Shown: positions 16,106-24,412 of the stretch, piece after piece
Layout: every line of letters starts with the position of its first letter
Numbering within the stretch: position 1 is the first letter of the stretch
Origin: Propionicimonas sp020161015
Lineage (GTDB): Bacteria > Actinomycetota > Actinomycetes > Propionibacteriales > Propionibacteriaceae
Direction of reading: 5' to 3'
Assembly: GCF_964266745.1 (NCBI RefSeq)
Contig: NZ_CAXWGX010000012.1
Span: 558,001 to 622,000, forward strand
DNA length: 64,000 bases
The notes under the pieces: model-generated
The model's database searches: none
Told to the model about the DNA's origin: nothing
What the model saw: the letters and a program-made list of their open reading frames with translations, nothing else
Translations under genes and position numbers: made by a program

Positions 16106-16146
16106 GCGGCTCGCCGCCCCGCCGCCGGCAGGTAAAGTACGCCGTC

Positions 16147-17586
16147 ATGCGCACCTTCGAGGTGGTCACGTACGGCTGCCAGATGAACGTCCACGACTCC
16201 GAGCGGATCGCCGGGGTGCTGCTGGAGGCCGGCTACGCCCAGGCCGAACCGGGCTCGCAGGCCGACGTCGTGGTGTTCAACACCTGCGCGGTCCGGGAGA
16301 ACGCGGACAACCGCCTCTACGGCAACCTGGGCCACCTCGCCCCGGTGAAGCAGGCCCACCCGGGGCTGCAGATCGCGGTCGGCGGGTGCATGGCGCAGAA
16401 GGATCGCCAGGTCGTCGTCGACAAGGCGCCCTGGGTCGACGTGGTCTTCGGCACCAACAACCTCGGCTCGCTCCCCGTGCTGCTGGAGCGGGCCCGCGTG
16501 CAGCAGGAGGCGCAGGTCGAGATCCTGGAATCGCTCGAGCGGTTCCCGTCCACGCTGCCGACCCGCCGTGACTCGGCGTACGCCGCCTGGGTGTCGATCA
16601 GCGTCGGCTGCAACAACACCTGCACCTTCTGCATCGTCCCCGCGCTGCGGGGTAAGGAGACCGACCGGCGGCCCGGCGACGTCCTCGCCGAGATCCAGGC
16701 GCTGGTTGCCGAGGGCGTGCAGGAGGTGACGCTGCTCGGCCAGAACGTGAACACCTACGGGGTCGAGTTCGGCGACCGCGGCGCCTTCGCCAAGCTGCTG
16801 CGGGCCTGCGGCGGCATCGACGGGCTGGAGCGCGTCCGCTTCACCTCCCCGCACCCGGCGGCCTTCACCGACGACGTCATCGCGGCGATGGCGGAGACGC
16901 CCAACGTGATGCCCTCGCTGCACATGCCCCTGCAGTCCGGCTCGGACCGGGTGCTCAAGGCGATGCGGCGGTCCTACCGGAGCGAGAAGTTCCTGGGGAT
17001 CCTCGACCGGGTCCGGGCGGCGATCCCGGACGCGGCCATCACCACCGACATCATCGTCGGCTTCCCCGGCGAGACGGAGGACGACTTCCAGGCGACGCTC
17101 GACGTCGTCCGCGCCTCCCGCTTCGCCGCGGCGTTCACGTTCCAGTACTCGATCCGTCCCGGCACCCCGGCGGCCACGATGCCCGACCAGGTGCCGCGCG
17201 AGGTCGTCCAGGAGCGCTACGAGCGCCTGGTCGAGGTGGTCGGCGAGAGCGCGTGGGCCGAGAACCTCCGCCTGGTGGGCGAGCGCGTCGAGGTGCTGTT
17301 CGCCGACGGCGAGGGACGCAAGGACGCCGCCACCCACCGGATGTCCGGCCGTGCCCGCGACAACCGGCTGGTGCACGTCCGCGTGCCCGACCAGCCCGAC
17401 CTCCGGCCACGTCCCGGTGATCTCGCTGAGGTCCTGGTGAGCTACGCGGCGCCGCACCACCTCAACGCCGACGACGGCCTGCTCTCGCTGCGCCGCACCC
17501 GCGGCGGCGACGCCTGGGCAGCGCGGCAGGCGGCCGCGGCCCCGGCTGGAACCCTGCTCGGACTGCCCAGGCTCGCCCGGGCGTGA
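16147..17586 (+). CDS. miaB: tRNA-2-methylthio-N6-dimethylallyladenosine synthase
   Basis: MiaB adds the methylthio group to i6A37 of tRNA, after MiaA (next gene on this strand) has added the prenyl group. The 479-residue protein shows TYGCQMNVHDSERI, FNTCAVRENAD, the radical-SAM motif CNNTCTFCIVP (about residue 155), IVGFPGETEDDF and a C-terminal TRAM domain. The same frame stays open back to 14512 through an antisense-free rny shadow, but homology begins at ATG 16147. TAAAGT (16133-16138) lies 8 nt before it. Confidence 0.96.
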   Translation: MRTFEVVTYGCQMNVHDSERIAGVLLEAGYAQAEPGSQADVVVFNTCAVRENADNRLYGNLGHLAPVKQAHPGLQIAVGGCMAQKDRQVVVDKAPWVDVVFGTNNLGSLPVLLERARVQQEAQVEILESLERFPSTLPTRRDSAYAAWVSISVGCNNTCTFCIVPALRGKETDRRPGDVLAEIQALVAEGVQEVTLLGQNVNTYGVEFGDRGAFAKLLRACGGIDGLERVRFTSPHPAAFTDDVIAAMAETPNVMPSLHMPLQSGSDRVLKAMRRSYRSEKFLGILDRVRAAIPDAAITTDIIVGFPGETEDDFQATLDVVRASRFAAAFTFQYSIRPGTPAATMPDQVPREVVQERYERLVEVVGESAWAENLRLVGERVEVLFADGEGRKDAATHRMSGRARDNRLVHVRVPDQPDLRPRPGDLAEVLVSYAAPHHLNADDGLLSLRRTRGGDAWAARQAAAAPAGTLLGLPRLARA

Positions 17587-17593
17587 ACAAGGG

Positions 17594-17627
17594 CCGAGGG
17601 GCCGGTCATCGCGGACCGACCCCTCGG
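17594..17627. terminator. 14-bp hairpin after miaB
   Basis: Arms 17594-17607 and 17614-17627 pair except at one position, with a 6-nt loop and a T-containing run (gttcgtcgtctt) after it. It lies between convergent genes. Confidence 0.75.
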
Positions 17628-17674
17628 GTTCGTCGTCTTGCGGGTTCTCCCGCGCCAGATCGGCGGGATCCGGA

Positions 17675-17848
17675 TTACCGGGCAGTGCCCCCCAGCTGGT
17701 CCTTCAGGAACTCCTGGGCCTGATCCACCTGTGCCGCGTACTGGCCGCCGGTCTTCTCGTCGACGAAGTCACCCACCTGCTCGATGCCTTCCGCGATGTC
17801 AGCTTCGTGGCCGGCCACGGCACCCTTGATCTGTTCGACGATGTCCAT
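17675..17848 (-). CDS. Small MT0933-like antitoxin-family protein
   Basis: The 57-residue protein MDIVEQIKGAVAGHEADIAE... is acidic, helical and contains a central VGDFVDEKTGGQYAAQVDQAQEF segment typical of MT0933/Rv0909-like antitoxin-family proteins. AGGAGG sits 4 nt before the ATG (reverse strand). No toxin gene is adjacent; the neighbours are miaB and miaA. Members of this family often occur alone, so a toxin-antitoxin role cannot be claimed from this sequence. Confidence 0.8.
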   Translation of the reverse strand: MDIVEQIKGAVAGHEADIAEGIEQVGDFVDEKTGGQYAAQVDQAQEFLKDQLGGTAR

Positions 17849-17962
17849 CCGACCTCCTTTCTGCTCCCGGCGCCGAGACTCTCTGCGGCTGCGACCTCCA
17901 TTGTGTGCTCCCCGACGGCCGGTGCCAAGCACCATTCCGGGGGACTTGAGACAATGGCCGGC

Positions 17963-18892
17963 GTGACCCTCCCGGTGGTGGCCCTCAACGGCCCGACGGC
18001 CAGCGGCAAGACCGCTGTGGCCGTCGAGCTCGCGCACCTGCTCGCGGCCTCCGGGATCGCTGCCGAGGTGGTCAACGCCGACTCCATGCTCGTCTACCGG
18101 GGGATGGACATCGGCACCGCCAAGCCGTCGGTCGCCGAACGGGGGGGCGTGCCGCACCACCTGATCGACATCATGGACGTGACGCGCTCGGCGAGCGTGG
18201 CCGACTTCCAGGCACTGGCCAGGGCGGCGATCGCCGACTGCCGGTCGCGAGGGGTGGTGCCGCTGCTGGCCGGCGGCTCCGCGCTCTACGTGCATGCGAT
18301 CCTCGACGCGTTCGCCTTCCCCGGCACCGACCCGCAGGTGCGCGGGCGGTTGGAGGCGGAACTCGCCGACCTCGGCGCCGCCGAGCTGCACCGGCGGCTG
18401 GCCGCGGTCGCGCCGGGGACCGCCGCCGGCATCCTGCCGGGCAACGGGCGGCGGATCGTCCGGGCGCTCGAGGTGATCGAGCTCACCGGCAGCTTCACCT
18501 CCACGCTCCCTGGCTGGGAGTACGCCCTCGACGACGTCGTGCAGTTCGGACTCGAGGTCGCCCGTGACGTGCTGGACGCCCGGATCGAGCAGCGCGTCCA
18601 TCGCATGTGGGCCGACGGCCTGGTCGAAGAGGTGACGGGGCTGGTCGGCGCGGGCCTGCGGGAGGGCCGGACGGCGTCCCGTGCGCTCGGCTACCGGCAG
18701 GTGCTCCAGTTCCTGGACGGGGAGCTCTCCGAGGAGCAGGCCCGTGAGGCCACGATCACCGGCACCCGCCGCTTCTCCCGCAAGCAGCTGTCGTGGTTCC
18801 GGCGCGACCCGCGGATCCACTGGCTCCCGGCCGGGCAGGGCAGCGCGGGGGAGATGGCGTCGGTGGTGCGGGGTAGGGTGCTCATCGGATAG
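17963..18892 (+). CDS. miaA: tRNA dimethylallyltransferase
   Basis: MiaA transfers a dimethylallyl group to A37 of tRNAs reading U-starting codons. The 309-residue protein begins VTLPVVALNGPTASGKTA with the P-loop at residues 8-15 and continues with VNADSMLVYRGMDIGTAKP, the GGSALYVHAILD region and the C-terminal RRFSRKQLSWFRRD. GTG 17963 is used because GACAAT (17950-17955) is 7 nt upstream; ATG 17954, three codons earlier, is the alternative and overlaps that hexamer. dapF follows 10 nt after the stop. Confidence 0.94.
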   Translation: MTLPVVALNGPTASGKTAVAVELAHLLAASGIAAEVVNADSMLVYRGMDIGTAKPSVAERGGVPHHLIDIMDVTRSASVADFQALARAAIADCRSRGVVPLLAGGSALYVHAILDAFAFPGTDPQVRGRLEAELADLGAAELHRRLAAVAPGTAAGILPGNGRRIVRALEVIELTGSFTSTLPGWEYALDDVVQFGLEVARDVLDARIEQRVHRMWADGLVEEVTGLVGAGLREGRTASRALGYRQVLQFLDGELSEEQAREATITGTRRFSRKQLSWFRRDPRIHWLPAGQGSAGEMASVVRGRVLIG

Positions 18893-18902
18893 GGAGGGCT
18901 GG

Positions 18903-19709
18903 ATGCACATCGAATTCGCCAAGGGTCACGGCACCCGCAACGACTTCGTGCTGTTCGCCGACCCCGACAACCTCTACGACCTCACCGCCGACCAGGTGTC
19001 CCACCTGTGCGACCGTCGCGGGGGGATCGGTGCCGACGGCGTGCTGCGCGCCGTCCGCTGTGCCCTCGTGCCGGGCTGGGAGGCCGAGGGCGAGCGCTGG
19101 TTCATGGACTACCGCAACGCCGACGGCTCGATCGCCGAGATGTGCGGCAACGGGCTGCGGGTCTTCCTCCGTTACCTCGAGGAGGAGGGACTGGTCGTCG
19201 GCACGGAGGTGACCGTGGCGACCAGGGCGGGACTGCGGACGGGGCGCTTCCTGCCCGACGGACGCGTCGCGGTCACCATGGGGCGGGCGCGCATCGGCGC
19301 GCAGGTCCAGGTCCGCCTCGGCGCGGACACCTGGCCGGCCACGGCGGTCGACGTGGGCAACCCGCACGCGGTCTGCATCGTCGAGGCGGACCGGCTCGAC
19401 GCGCTCGACCTCACCCACGACGCACCGTCCTGGGAGCCCGCCGGCGCCTTCCCGCACGGCGCCAACGTCGAGTTCGTCGTTCGCGAGGCGCCGGGGCGGT
19501 TGCGGCTGCGCGTCCACGAGCGCGGGGTGGGCGAGACCGAGTCCTGCGGCACCGGCGTCGTCGCCGCGGCCGCCGCCATGCGCGATGACGACACCTACAC
19601 CGTGGGCGTGCCGGGCGGCACGCTCCAGGTGGACCTGGGCGGGGAGGAGGCCGTGCTGACCGGGCCGGCCGTCGTCGTCGCCCGTGGCCAGTGCACCCTT
19701 CCGGATTGA
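18903..19709 (+). CDS. dapF: Diaminopimelate epimerase
   Basis: DapF converts LL- to meso-diaminopimelate for lysine and peptidoglycan. The 268-residue protein has the two catalytic cysteines in their motifs, EMCGNGLRVF (about residue 80) and ESCGTGVVAA (about 214), plus the N-terminal KGHGTRNDFV. GGGAGGG lies 5 nt before the ATG, and the gene starts 10 nt after the miaA stop, so miaA-dapF-hflX-dinG is probably one operon. Confidence 0.96.
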   Translation: MHIEFAKGHGTRNDFVLFADPDNLYDLTADQVSHLCDRRGGIGADGVLRAVRCALVPGWEAEGERWFMDYRNADGSIAEMCGNGLRVFLRYLEEEGLVVGTEVTVATRAGLRTGRFLPDGRVAVTMGRARIGAQVQVRLGADTWPATAVDVGNPHAVCIVEADRLDALDLTHDAPSWEPAGAFPHGANVEFVVREAPGRLRLRVHERGVGETESCGTGVVAAAAAMRDDDTYTVGVPGGTLQVDLGGEEAVLTGPAVVVARGQCTLPD

Positions 19710-19714
19710 GAGCG

Positions 19715-21127
19715 ATGACGTACGAACCCTGGGAAGCAGACCCGGAAGACCTCGACTACGACGGCGACCAGCAGGACCTGGCCGACCGGCTGTCGCTGCG
19801 GCGCGTGGCCGGCATGTCGACACAGCTCGCCGACATCACGGAGGTCGAGTACCGCGAACTGCAGCTCGAGCGCGTGGTGCTGGTCAGCGTGTGGACGACA
19901 GGGAGCGAGGTGGACGCCGACAACGCGATGGCCGAGCTGAAGCTCCTGGCGGAGACCGCGGGCTCCCAGGTGCTCGAGGGGCTCGTGCAGCGGCGCAGCT
20001 CGCCGGACCCGGCCACGTTCATCGGTCGTGGCAAGGTGGACGAGGTGCGCCAGGTGGTGATCGCCACCGGTGCCGACACCGTGATCTGCGACGGCGAACT
20101 GGAACCGGCGCAACTGCGCAACCTCGAGGACCGGGTCGGGGTGAAGGTGATCGACCGGACGGCCCTGATCCTCGACATCTTCGCCCAGCACGCCAAGAGC
20201 GCCGAGGGCAAGGCGCAGGTCGAGCTCGCCCAGCTCCAGTACCTGCGCCAGCGGCTCCGCGGCTGGGGCGGCAACCTGTCCCGGCAGGCGGGCGGACGGG
20301 CCGCGGCCGGCGCCGGCATCGGCGGCCGTGGCCCGGGCGAGACCAAGATCGAGACCGACCGGCGCCGCATCAAGACCCGGATCGCGATCCTGCGCCGGCG
20401 CCTGCGCGAGCTCGACGCGGTGCGGGACACCAAGCGCTCCCAGCGCACCCGCAACCAGGTGCCGAGCGTCGCCATCGTCGGCTACACCAACGCCGGCAAG
20501 AGCTCGCTGCTGAACCGGCTCACCGGTGCCGGCGTCCTGGTGGAGGACGCGCTGTTCGCGACGCTCGACCCCACGACGCGCCGCACCGAGACCGCCGACG
20601 GCCGCGTGTTCACCCTCACCGACACCGTCGGCTTCATCCGTCACCTGCCGCACGACCTCGTCGAGGCGTTCCGCTCCACGCTGGAGGAGTCGGTCGCTGC
20701 CGACCTGCTGGTGCACGTGGTGGACGGCTCCGACCCCGACCCGTTCGGCCAGATCGCCGCCGTCCGCACGGTGCTCGCCGACATCGGCGCCGCCGGTGTC
20801 GCCGAGCAGCTCGTGGTGAACAAGACCGACGCCGCGGATCCCGACGCGCTGCTGGCCCTGCGGGGGCGCTACCCCGACGCGGTGTTCGTCTCCGCCCGGA
20901 TCGGCGCGGGCATGGACGAGCTCCGGGCCCGGGTCGAGCAGCGGCTACCGCGTCCGGAGGTGGAGGTGCGTGCCCTCGTGCCCTACGACCGCGGCGACCT
21001 GATCAACCGCATCCACCTCAGCGGGGAGTTCGTCAGCAGCGAGCACACCGAGCACGGCACGCTGGTGGTCGCCCGCGTGAACGCCGACCTCGCCGGCGAG
21101 CTCGCGCGCTACGCCAGCGATGCCTGA
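19715..21127 (+). CDS. hflX: GTPase HflX
   Basis: HflX is a ribosome-associated GTPase that rescues or splits stalled ribosomes. The 470 residues hold the N-terminal HflX domain (PDPATFIGRGKVDEVR), a glycine-rich linker (GRGPGETKIETDRR) and the GTPase domain with G1 GYTNAGKSS (about 255), DTVGFIRHLP (G3) and NKTD (G4). ATG 19715 starts 5 nt after the dapF stop with weak GAGAG upstream; GTG 19691 inside dapF is the less likely alternative. dinG overlaps its end by 8 nt. Confidence 0.95.
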   Translation: MTYEPWEADPEDLDYDGDQQDLADRLSLRRVAGMSTQLADITEVEYRELQLERVVLVSVWTTGSEVDADNAMAELKLLAETAGSQVLEGLVQRRSSPDPATFIGRGKVDEVRQVVIATGADTVICDGELEPAQLRNLEDRVGVKVIDRTALILDIFAQHAKSAEGKAQVELAQLQYLRQRLRGWGGNLSRQAGGRAAAGAGIGGRGPGETKIETDRRRIKTRIAILRRRLRELDAVRDTKRSQRTRNQVPSVAIVGYTNAGKSSLLNRLTGAGVLVEDALFATLDPTTRRTETADGRVFTLTDTVGFIRHLPHDLVEAFRSTLEESVAADLLVHVVDGSDPDPFGQIAAVRTVLADIGAAGVAEQLVVNKTDAADPDALLALRGRYPDAVFVSARIGAGMDELRARVEQRLPRPEVEVRALVPYDRGDLINRIHLSGEFVSSEHTEHGTLVVARVNADLAGELARYASDA

Positions 21128-23111
21128 GCCGGCCGGCCTGGATGGCGAGAAGGCCGGCGGAGGCGGCCTGGCCGACCGCATCCTGGCGGCCGCCGTCGCC
21201 GGGATCGGCGGTCACCCCCGTCCGGGCCAGCAGCAGATGGCTGCCGCGGTCGGCCGGACGCTCGACAACGGTGAGCACCTGCTGGTGCAGGCCGGGACCG
21301 GGACCGGCAAGTCGCTGGGCTACCTGGCCCCCGCCCTCGCCAGCCTCGTCGAGGACCGGGCGTCGCGGGTGGTGATCGCGACCGCGACCCTCGCGCTGCA
21401 GGCCCAACTCGCCGGGAAGGACATCCCGGCCGCCGTCACGGCCTGCGAGCAGGTGTGCGGCCAGGGGGTCACCCACGCCGTCCTGAAGGGACGGAGCAAC
21501 TACGCCTGCCTGCTGCGGGTGCGCGACGGCCAGGGCTCGGAGCAGGAGGCCCTGCTGCCCGAGCCCGGCGAGGCGACGGGGGTCGGCGCGGAGGTGGTCG
21601 CGCTGCGCCGCTGGGCGGAGGAGGAGGCCGGCTCCGGGCGGCTCGCTGACCGCGACGACGCTCCGGCGCACACCCCGGCCGCCTGGATGCAGGTGTCGGT
21701 CCCGGTCCGGGAGTGCCTGGGTGCGCAGCGGTGCCCCTACGGCGCCGAGTGCCTGGTGGAGAAGTCGCGCGAGCGGGCGCGGGCCAGCCAGCTGGTGGTG
21801 ACCAACCACGCCCTGCTGGCGGTCGACGCGCTGCACGGGGGTACCGCGCTGCCCGAGTACGAGGGGCTGGTGATCGACGAGGCCCACGAGCTCGTCAGCC
21901 GCGTGACCGGTGCCGCGTCCGTCGAACTCGGCCCGTCGCAGGTGGAGCGGGTCGCGAAGCGGTGCCTCGCCTGGCTCACCGACGACGTCGGGCTGGCCTT
22001 CCTGGACGCAGCGGACGCCCTGCAGGGCGCGCTGGACGGGACCGATCCCGGCCGGGTCACCGAGCCGGAGGCCGAAGTGGTGGCGGCGCTGCGCAGCGTC
22101 CGCACGGCCGCCCGCGCGGCGATCACGGGGCTGGCCGGCGGCAAGGACGAGGAGACGGACCGCCGGCAGGCGCAGGCCGCAGCCCAGGAGGTCTTCGACG
22201 TCGCCGAGCGCATGGCGAAGCTCGACCCCTACGACGTGGTGTGGGTGTCGGAGTCCGAGCGGTTCGGCCGGCAGGCGAACTGCGCCCCGCTGTCGGTGGC
22301 CGGACTGCTGCGCAGCCGGGTGTTCGACAACCACCCGGTGGTGCTCACCTCGGCCACGCTGAAGATCGGGGGTGACTTCCGCGCGATCGCCGCGTCCCTG
22401 GGGCTGGCCGGGGAGGACGCGGCGGACTGGCGCGGGATCGACGTCGGCTCCCCGTTCGACTACCGCAGCCAGGGAATCCTCTACGTCGCGCGGCAGCTGC
22501 CCCCGCCGGGGCGGGACGGCATCGGGCCGGAGGCGCTCGCCGAGGTGGCCGAACTCCTGTGGGCCGCGGACGGCAGGACGCTCGGCCTGTTCGCGTCCCA
22601 GCGATCGGCGGAGGCCGCCGCGCGGTACTGCCGCGAGCACGTCCCCGAACGGCTGGTGCTCTGCCAGGGCGACGCGCACCTGCCCCGGCTGACCGCGGAG
22701 TTCGTGGAAGACCCGGAGGCCTCGCTCTTCGGCACGCTGTCGCTGTGGCAGGGCATCGACGTGCCGGGCGACACCTGCCGCCTGGTGATCATCGACAAGA
22801 TCCCGTTCCCGCGACCGGACGACCCGCTGATGCAGGCCCGCCAACAGGCGGTCACCGAGGGCGGGGGGAACGGCTTCATGGCGGTGGCGGCCACGCACGC
22901 GGGGCTCCTGCTGGCCCAGGGGTCGGGACGCCTGATCCGCACCCTGACCGACCGCGGTGTCGTCGCCGTCCTGGACCCCCGGCTGGTCACCGCACGGTAC
23001 GGCAGTTTCCTCACCGCGTCGATGCCCGACTTCTGGACGACCACCGATCGCGAGACGGCCATCGGGGCGCTGCGGAGGCTCGGCAGCGGAACGGACGCGG
23101 GCGCCCGCTGA
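21120..23111 (+). CDS. dinG: ATP-dependent DNA helicase, DinG/XPD family
   Basis: This is a superfamily 2 Fe-S helicase. In 663 residues it shows Walker A AGTGTGKSLGYLAP (about 58), four cysteines of a probable 4Fe-4S domain (YACLL, VRECLGAQRCPYGAECL), DEAH box VIDEAHELV (about 253), and C-terminal motifs LSLWQGIDVPGDTCRLVIIDKIPFP and QGSGRLIRTLTDRGVV. It lacks the exonuclease domain of some Gram-positive DinG proteins. It overlaps hflX by 8 nt. No LexA box precedes this operon. Downstream, 23112-23309 has no convincing gene. Confidence 0.93.
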   Translation: MPEPAGLDGEKAGGGGLADRILAAAVAGIGGHPRPGQQQMAAAVGRTLDNGEHLLVQAGTGTGKSLGYLAPALASLVEDRASRVVIATATLALQAQLAGKDIPAAVTACEQVCGQGVTHAVLKGRSNYACLLRVRDGQGSEQEALLPEPGEATGVGAEVVALRRWAEEEAGSGRLADRDDAPAHTPAAWMQVSVPVRECLGAQRCPYGAECLVEKSRERARASQLVVTNHALLAVDALHGGTALPEYEGLVIDEAHELVSRVTGAASVELGPSQVERVAKRCLAWLTDDVGLAFLDAADALQGALDGTDPGRVTEPEAEVVAALRSVRTAARAAITGLAGGKDEETDRRQAQAAAQEVFDVAERMAKLDPYDVVWVSESERFGRQANCAPLSVAGLLRSRVFDNHPVVLTSATLKIGGDFRAIAASLGLAGEDAADWRGIDVGSPFDYRSQGILYVARQLPPPGRDGIGPEALAEVAELLWAADGRTLGLFASQRSAEAAARYCREHVPERLVLCQGDAHLPRLTAEFVEDPEASLFGTLSLWQGIDVPGDTCRLVIIDKIPFPRPDDPLMQARQQAVTEGGGNGFMAVAATHAGLLLAQGSGRLIRTLTDRGVVAVLDPRLVTARYGSFLTASMPDFWTTTDRETAIGALRRLGSGTDAGAR

Positions 23112-23309
23112 GCCCGGCCCGGGTGGGCTTCGGCCACGCGGGCGTGGGCGCCAGCGCGGCGTGGCAACGGGTGCGACGAGAAGCCGAGGCTCCTCGTCGG
23201 AGCACCCGGCGAGGCGATCGGCTCGGTGGCCGGCGCTTCGGCGTCGTGCCGGGCCGGTCCCGATAGCGCACGAGACGTCCGCAGGACCCGGTCGAGCGGG
23301 GGAGGGCGG

Positions 23310-23570
23310 TCAGGAGCCGAGGAGCTCGGCGAGGCGCCCGGCGCGGTCGTCGGGCACCTCGACCAGCTTGGTCCTGCTCGTGGCGCCGCTGACGAGGGCC
23401 ACGTCTCGGGCCGGGCATCCGAGGGCCTTCGCGAGCGCGGCGAGCGCCGCCTCCGTGGCCCGTCCGTCCACCGCTGGAGCCTGGACGGCCACCACCAGGG
23501 CGTCCTCGCCGTAGCGGCCGCCCACGCGGGTCCTCCCCGCCCCCGGCTTGACCCGGATCGGGATGCGGAT
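23310..23570 (-). CDS. DUF167/YggU family protein, probable ATC start
   Basis: The product matches the small DUF167 family: IRIPIRVKPGAGRTRVGG at the start, then VVAVQAPAVDGRATEAAL and VSGATSRTKLVEV. Homologues begin with Met at the position of the ATC codon at 23570, and GGAGG lies 8 nt before it (reverse strand), so ATC initiation is the best reading. No ATG, GTG or TTG occurs in this frame between there and an ATG at 23666, which lies inside lexA and would add 32 unrelated residues. A base error turning ATG into ATC is possible. It follows lexA directly. Confidence 0.75.
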   Translation of the reverse strand: MRIPIRVKPGAGRTRVGGRYGEDALVVAVQAPAVDGRATEAALAALAKALGCPARDVALVSGATSRTKLVEVPDDRAGRLAELLGS

Positions 23571-23572
23571 GG

Positions 23573-24346
23573 CTACACCCTCCGCAGGACGGCGACCACC
23601 TTGCCGAGGATGGACGCGTTGTTGCCGTCGATCGGCTCGTAGGCGGGGTTGTGGGGCAGCAGCCACACCTGGCCCGGCGTGCGCTTGAAGGTCTTCACGG
23701 TGGCCTCGTCACCGATCAGGGCCGCCACGATGTCGCCGTTGACGGCGTCGGGCTGCTGCCGCACGACCACGTAGTCACCGTCGCAGATCGCGGCGTCGAT
23801 CATCGAGTCGCCCCTGACCTCCAGCAGGAACAGCGTCCCCTCACCGACGAGCTGGCGGGGGAGCGCGAACACGTCCTCGACGGCCTGCTCGGCGAGGATC
23901 GGGCCACCGGCGGCGATGCGACCCAGCACCGGGACGGTCACCGACGGCGCGGTCGGGGCGGGGAGGTCCGGCTCGACGATGCGGGTCGCCACGGCGACCT
24001 CATCCCCAGCCGCCATCGAATCGGGCAGCCGCACCTCGAGTGCGCGTGGGCGGTGCGGGTCACGGAAGAGGAAGCCCTTGGCCTGGAGCACCTTGAGCTG
24101 GTGCGCGGCCGAGGACGAGGATGCCAGGCCCGCGCGGTCGGCGATCTCCCGGATGCTCGGCGGGTAGCCGCGGGCAAGCAGGTCGTCGCGGATCACCTCG
24201 AGGATCCGCCGCTGGCGCGCGGTGAGGCCCTCCGCGTCCGCCGGGCCGTCGGGCAGGTGGCTGACCTTCGTGCCGAGCTGGGCGGCGATGTCTTCCTTGC
24301 GCGGACGGCCCCGCTTGCGGGCCGGGGGTTCTGCCTTGCTAGCCAT
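23573..24346 (-). CDS. lexA: SOS repressor LexA
   Basis: LexA represses damage genes and cleaves itself when RecA is activated. The 257 residues have an N-terminal winged helix (LTARQRRILEVIRDDLLARGYPPSIREIADRAGL), the scissile Ala146-Gly147 in GRIAAGGPI, catalytic Ser181 (GDSMID) and Lys218 (TVKTFKRTP). A basic AT-hook-like N-terminus (RKRGRPRKED) precedes the DNA-binding domain, common in actinobacterial LexA. TAGCGT (24353-24358) is 6 nt before the ATG, and a LexA box lies about 20 bp further upstream, so it autoregulates. Confidence 0.97.
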   Translation of the reverse strand: MASKAEPPARKRGRPRKEDIAAQLGTKVSHLPDGPADAEGLTARQRRILEVIRDDLLARGYPPSIREIADRAGLASSSSAAHQLKVLQAKGFLFRDPHRPRALEVRLPDSMAAGDEVAVATRIVEPDLPAPTAPSVTVPVLGRIAAGGPILAEQAVEDVFALPRQLVGEGTLFLLEVRGDSMIDAAICDGDYVVVRQQPDAVNGDIVAALIGDEATVKTFKRTPGQVWLLPHNPAYEPIDGNNASILGKVVAVLRRV

Positions 24347-24377
24347 GGCAGCACGCTAACCCGGCGCCGCGACGGAA

Positions 24378-24393
24378 TCAAACACATGTTCGA
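24378..24393 (-). promoter_or_regulatory. LexA box of the lexA promoter
   Basis: On the reverse strand TCGAAC-atgt-GTTTGA matches the LexA consensus at 11 of 12 positions. It lies 19 bp upstream of the -10 hexamer, overlapping the -35 region. Confidence 0.85.
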
Positions 24394-24412
24394 GCGTGTC
24401 GGGAATCGGACG

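Noticed and set aside
14512..16146. 545-codon N-terminal extension of miaB
   Set aside because: It overlaps rny on the same strand in another frame; MiaB homology begins exactly at ATG 16147.
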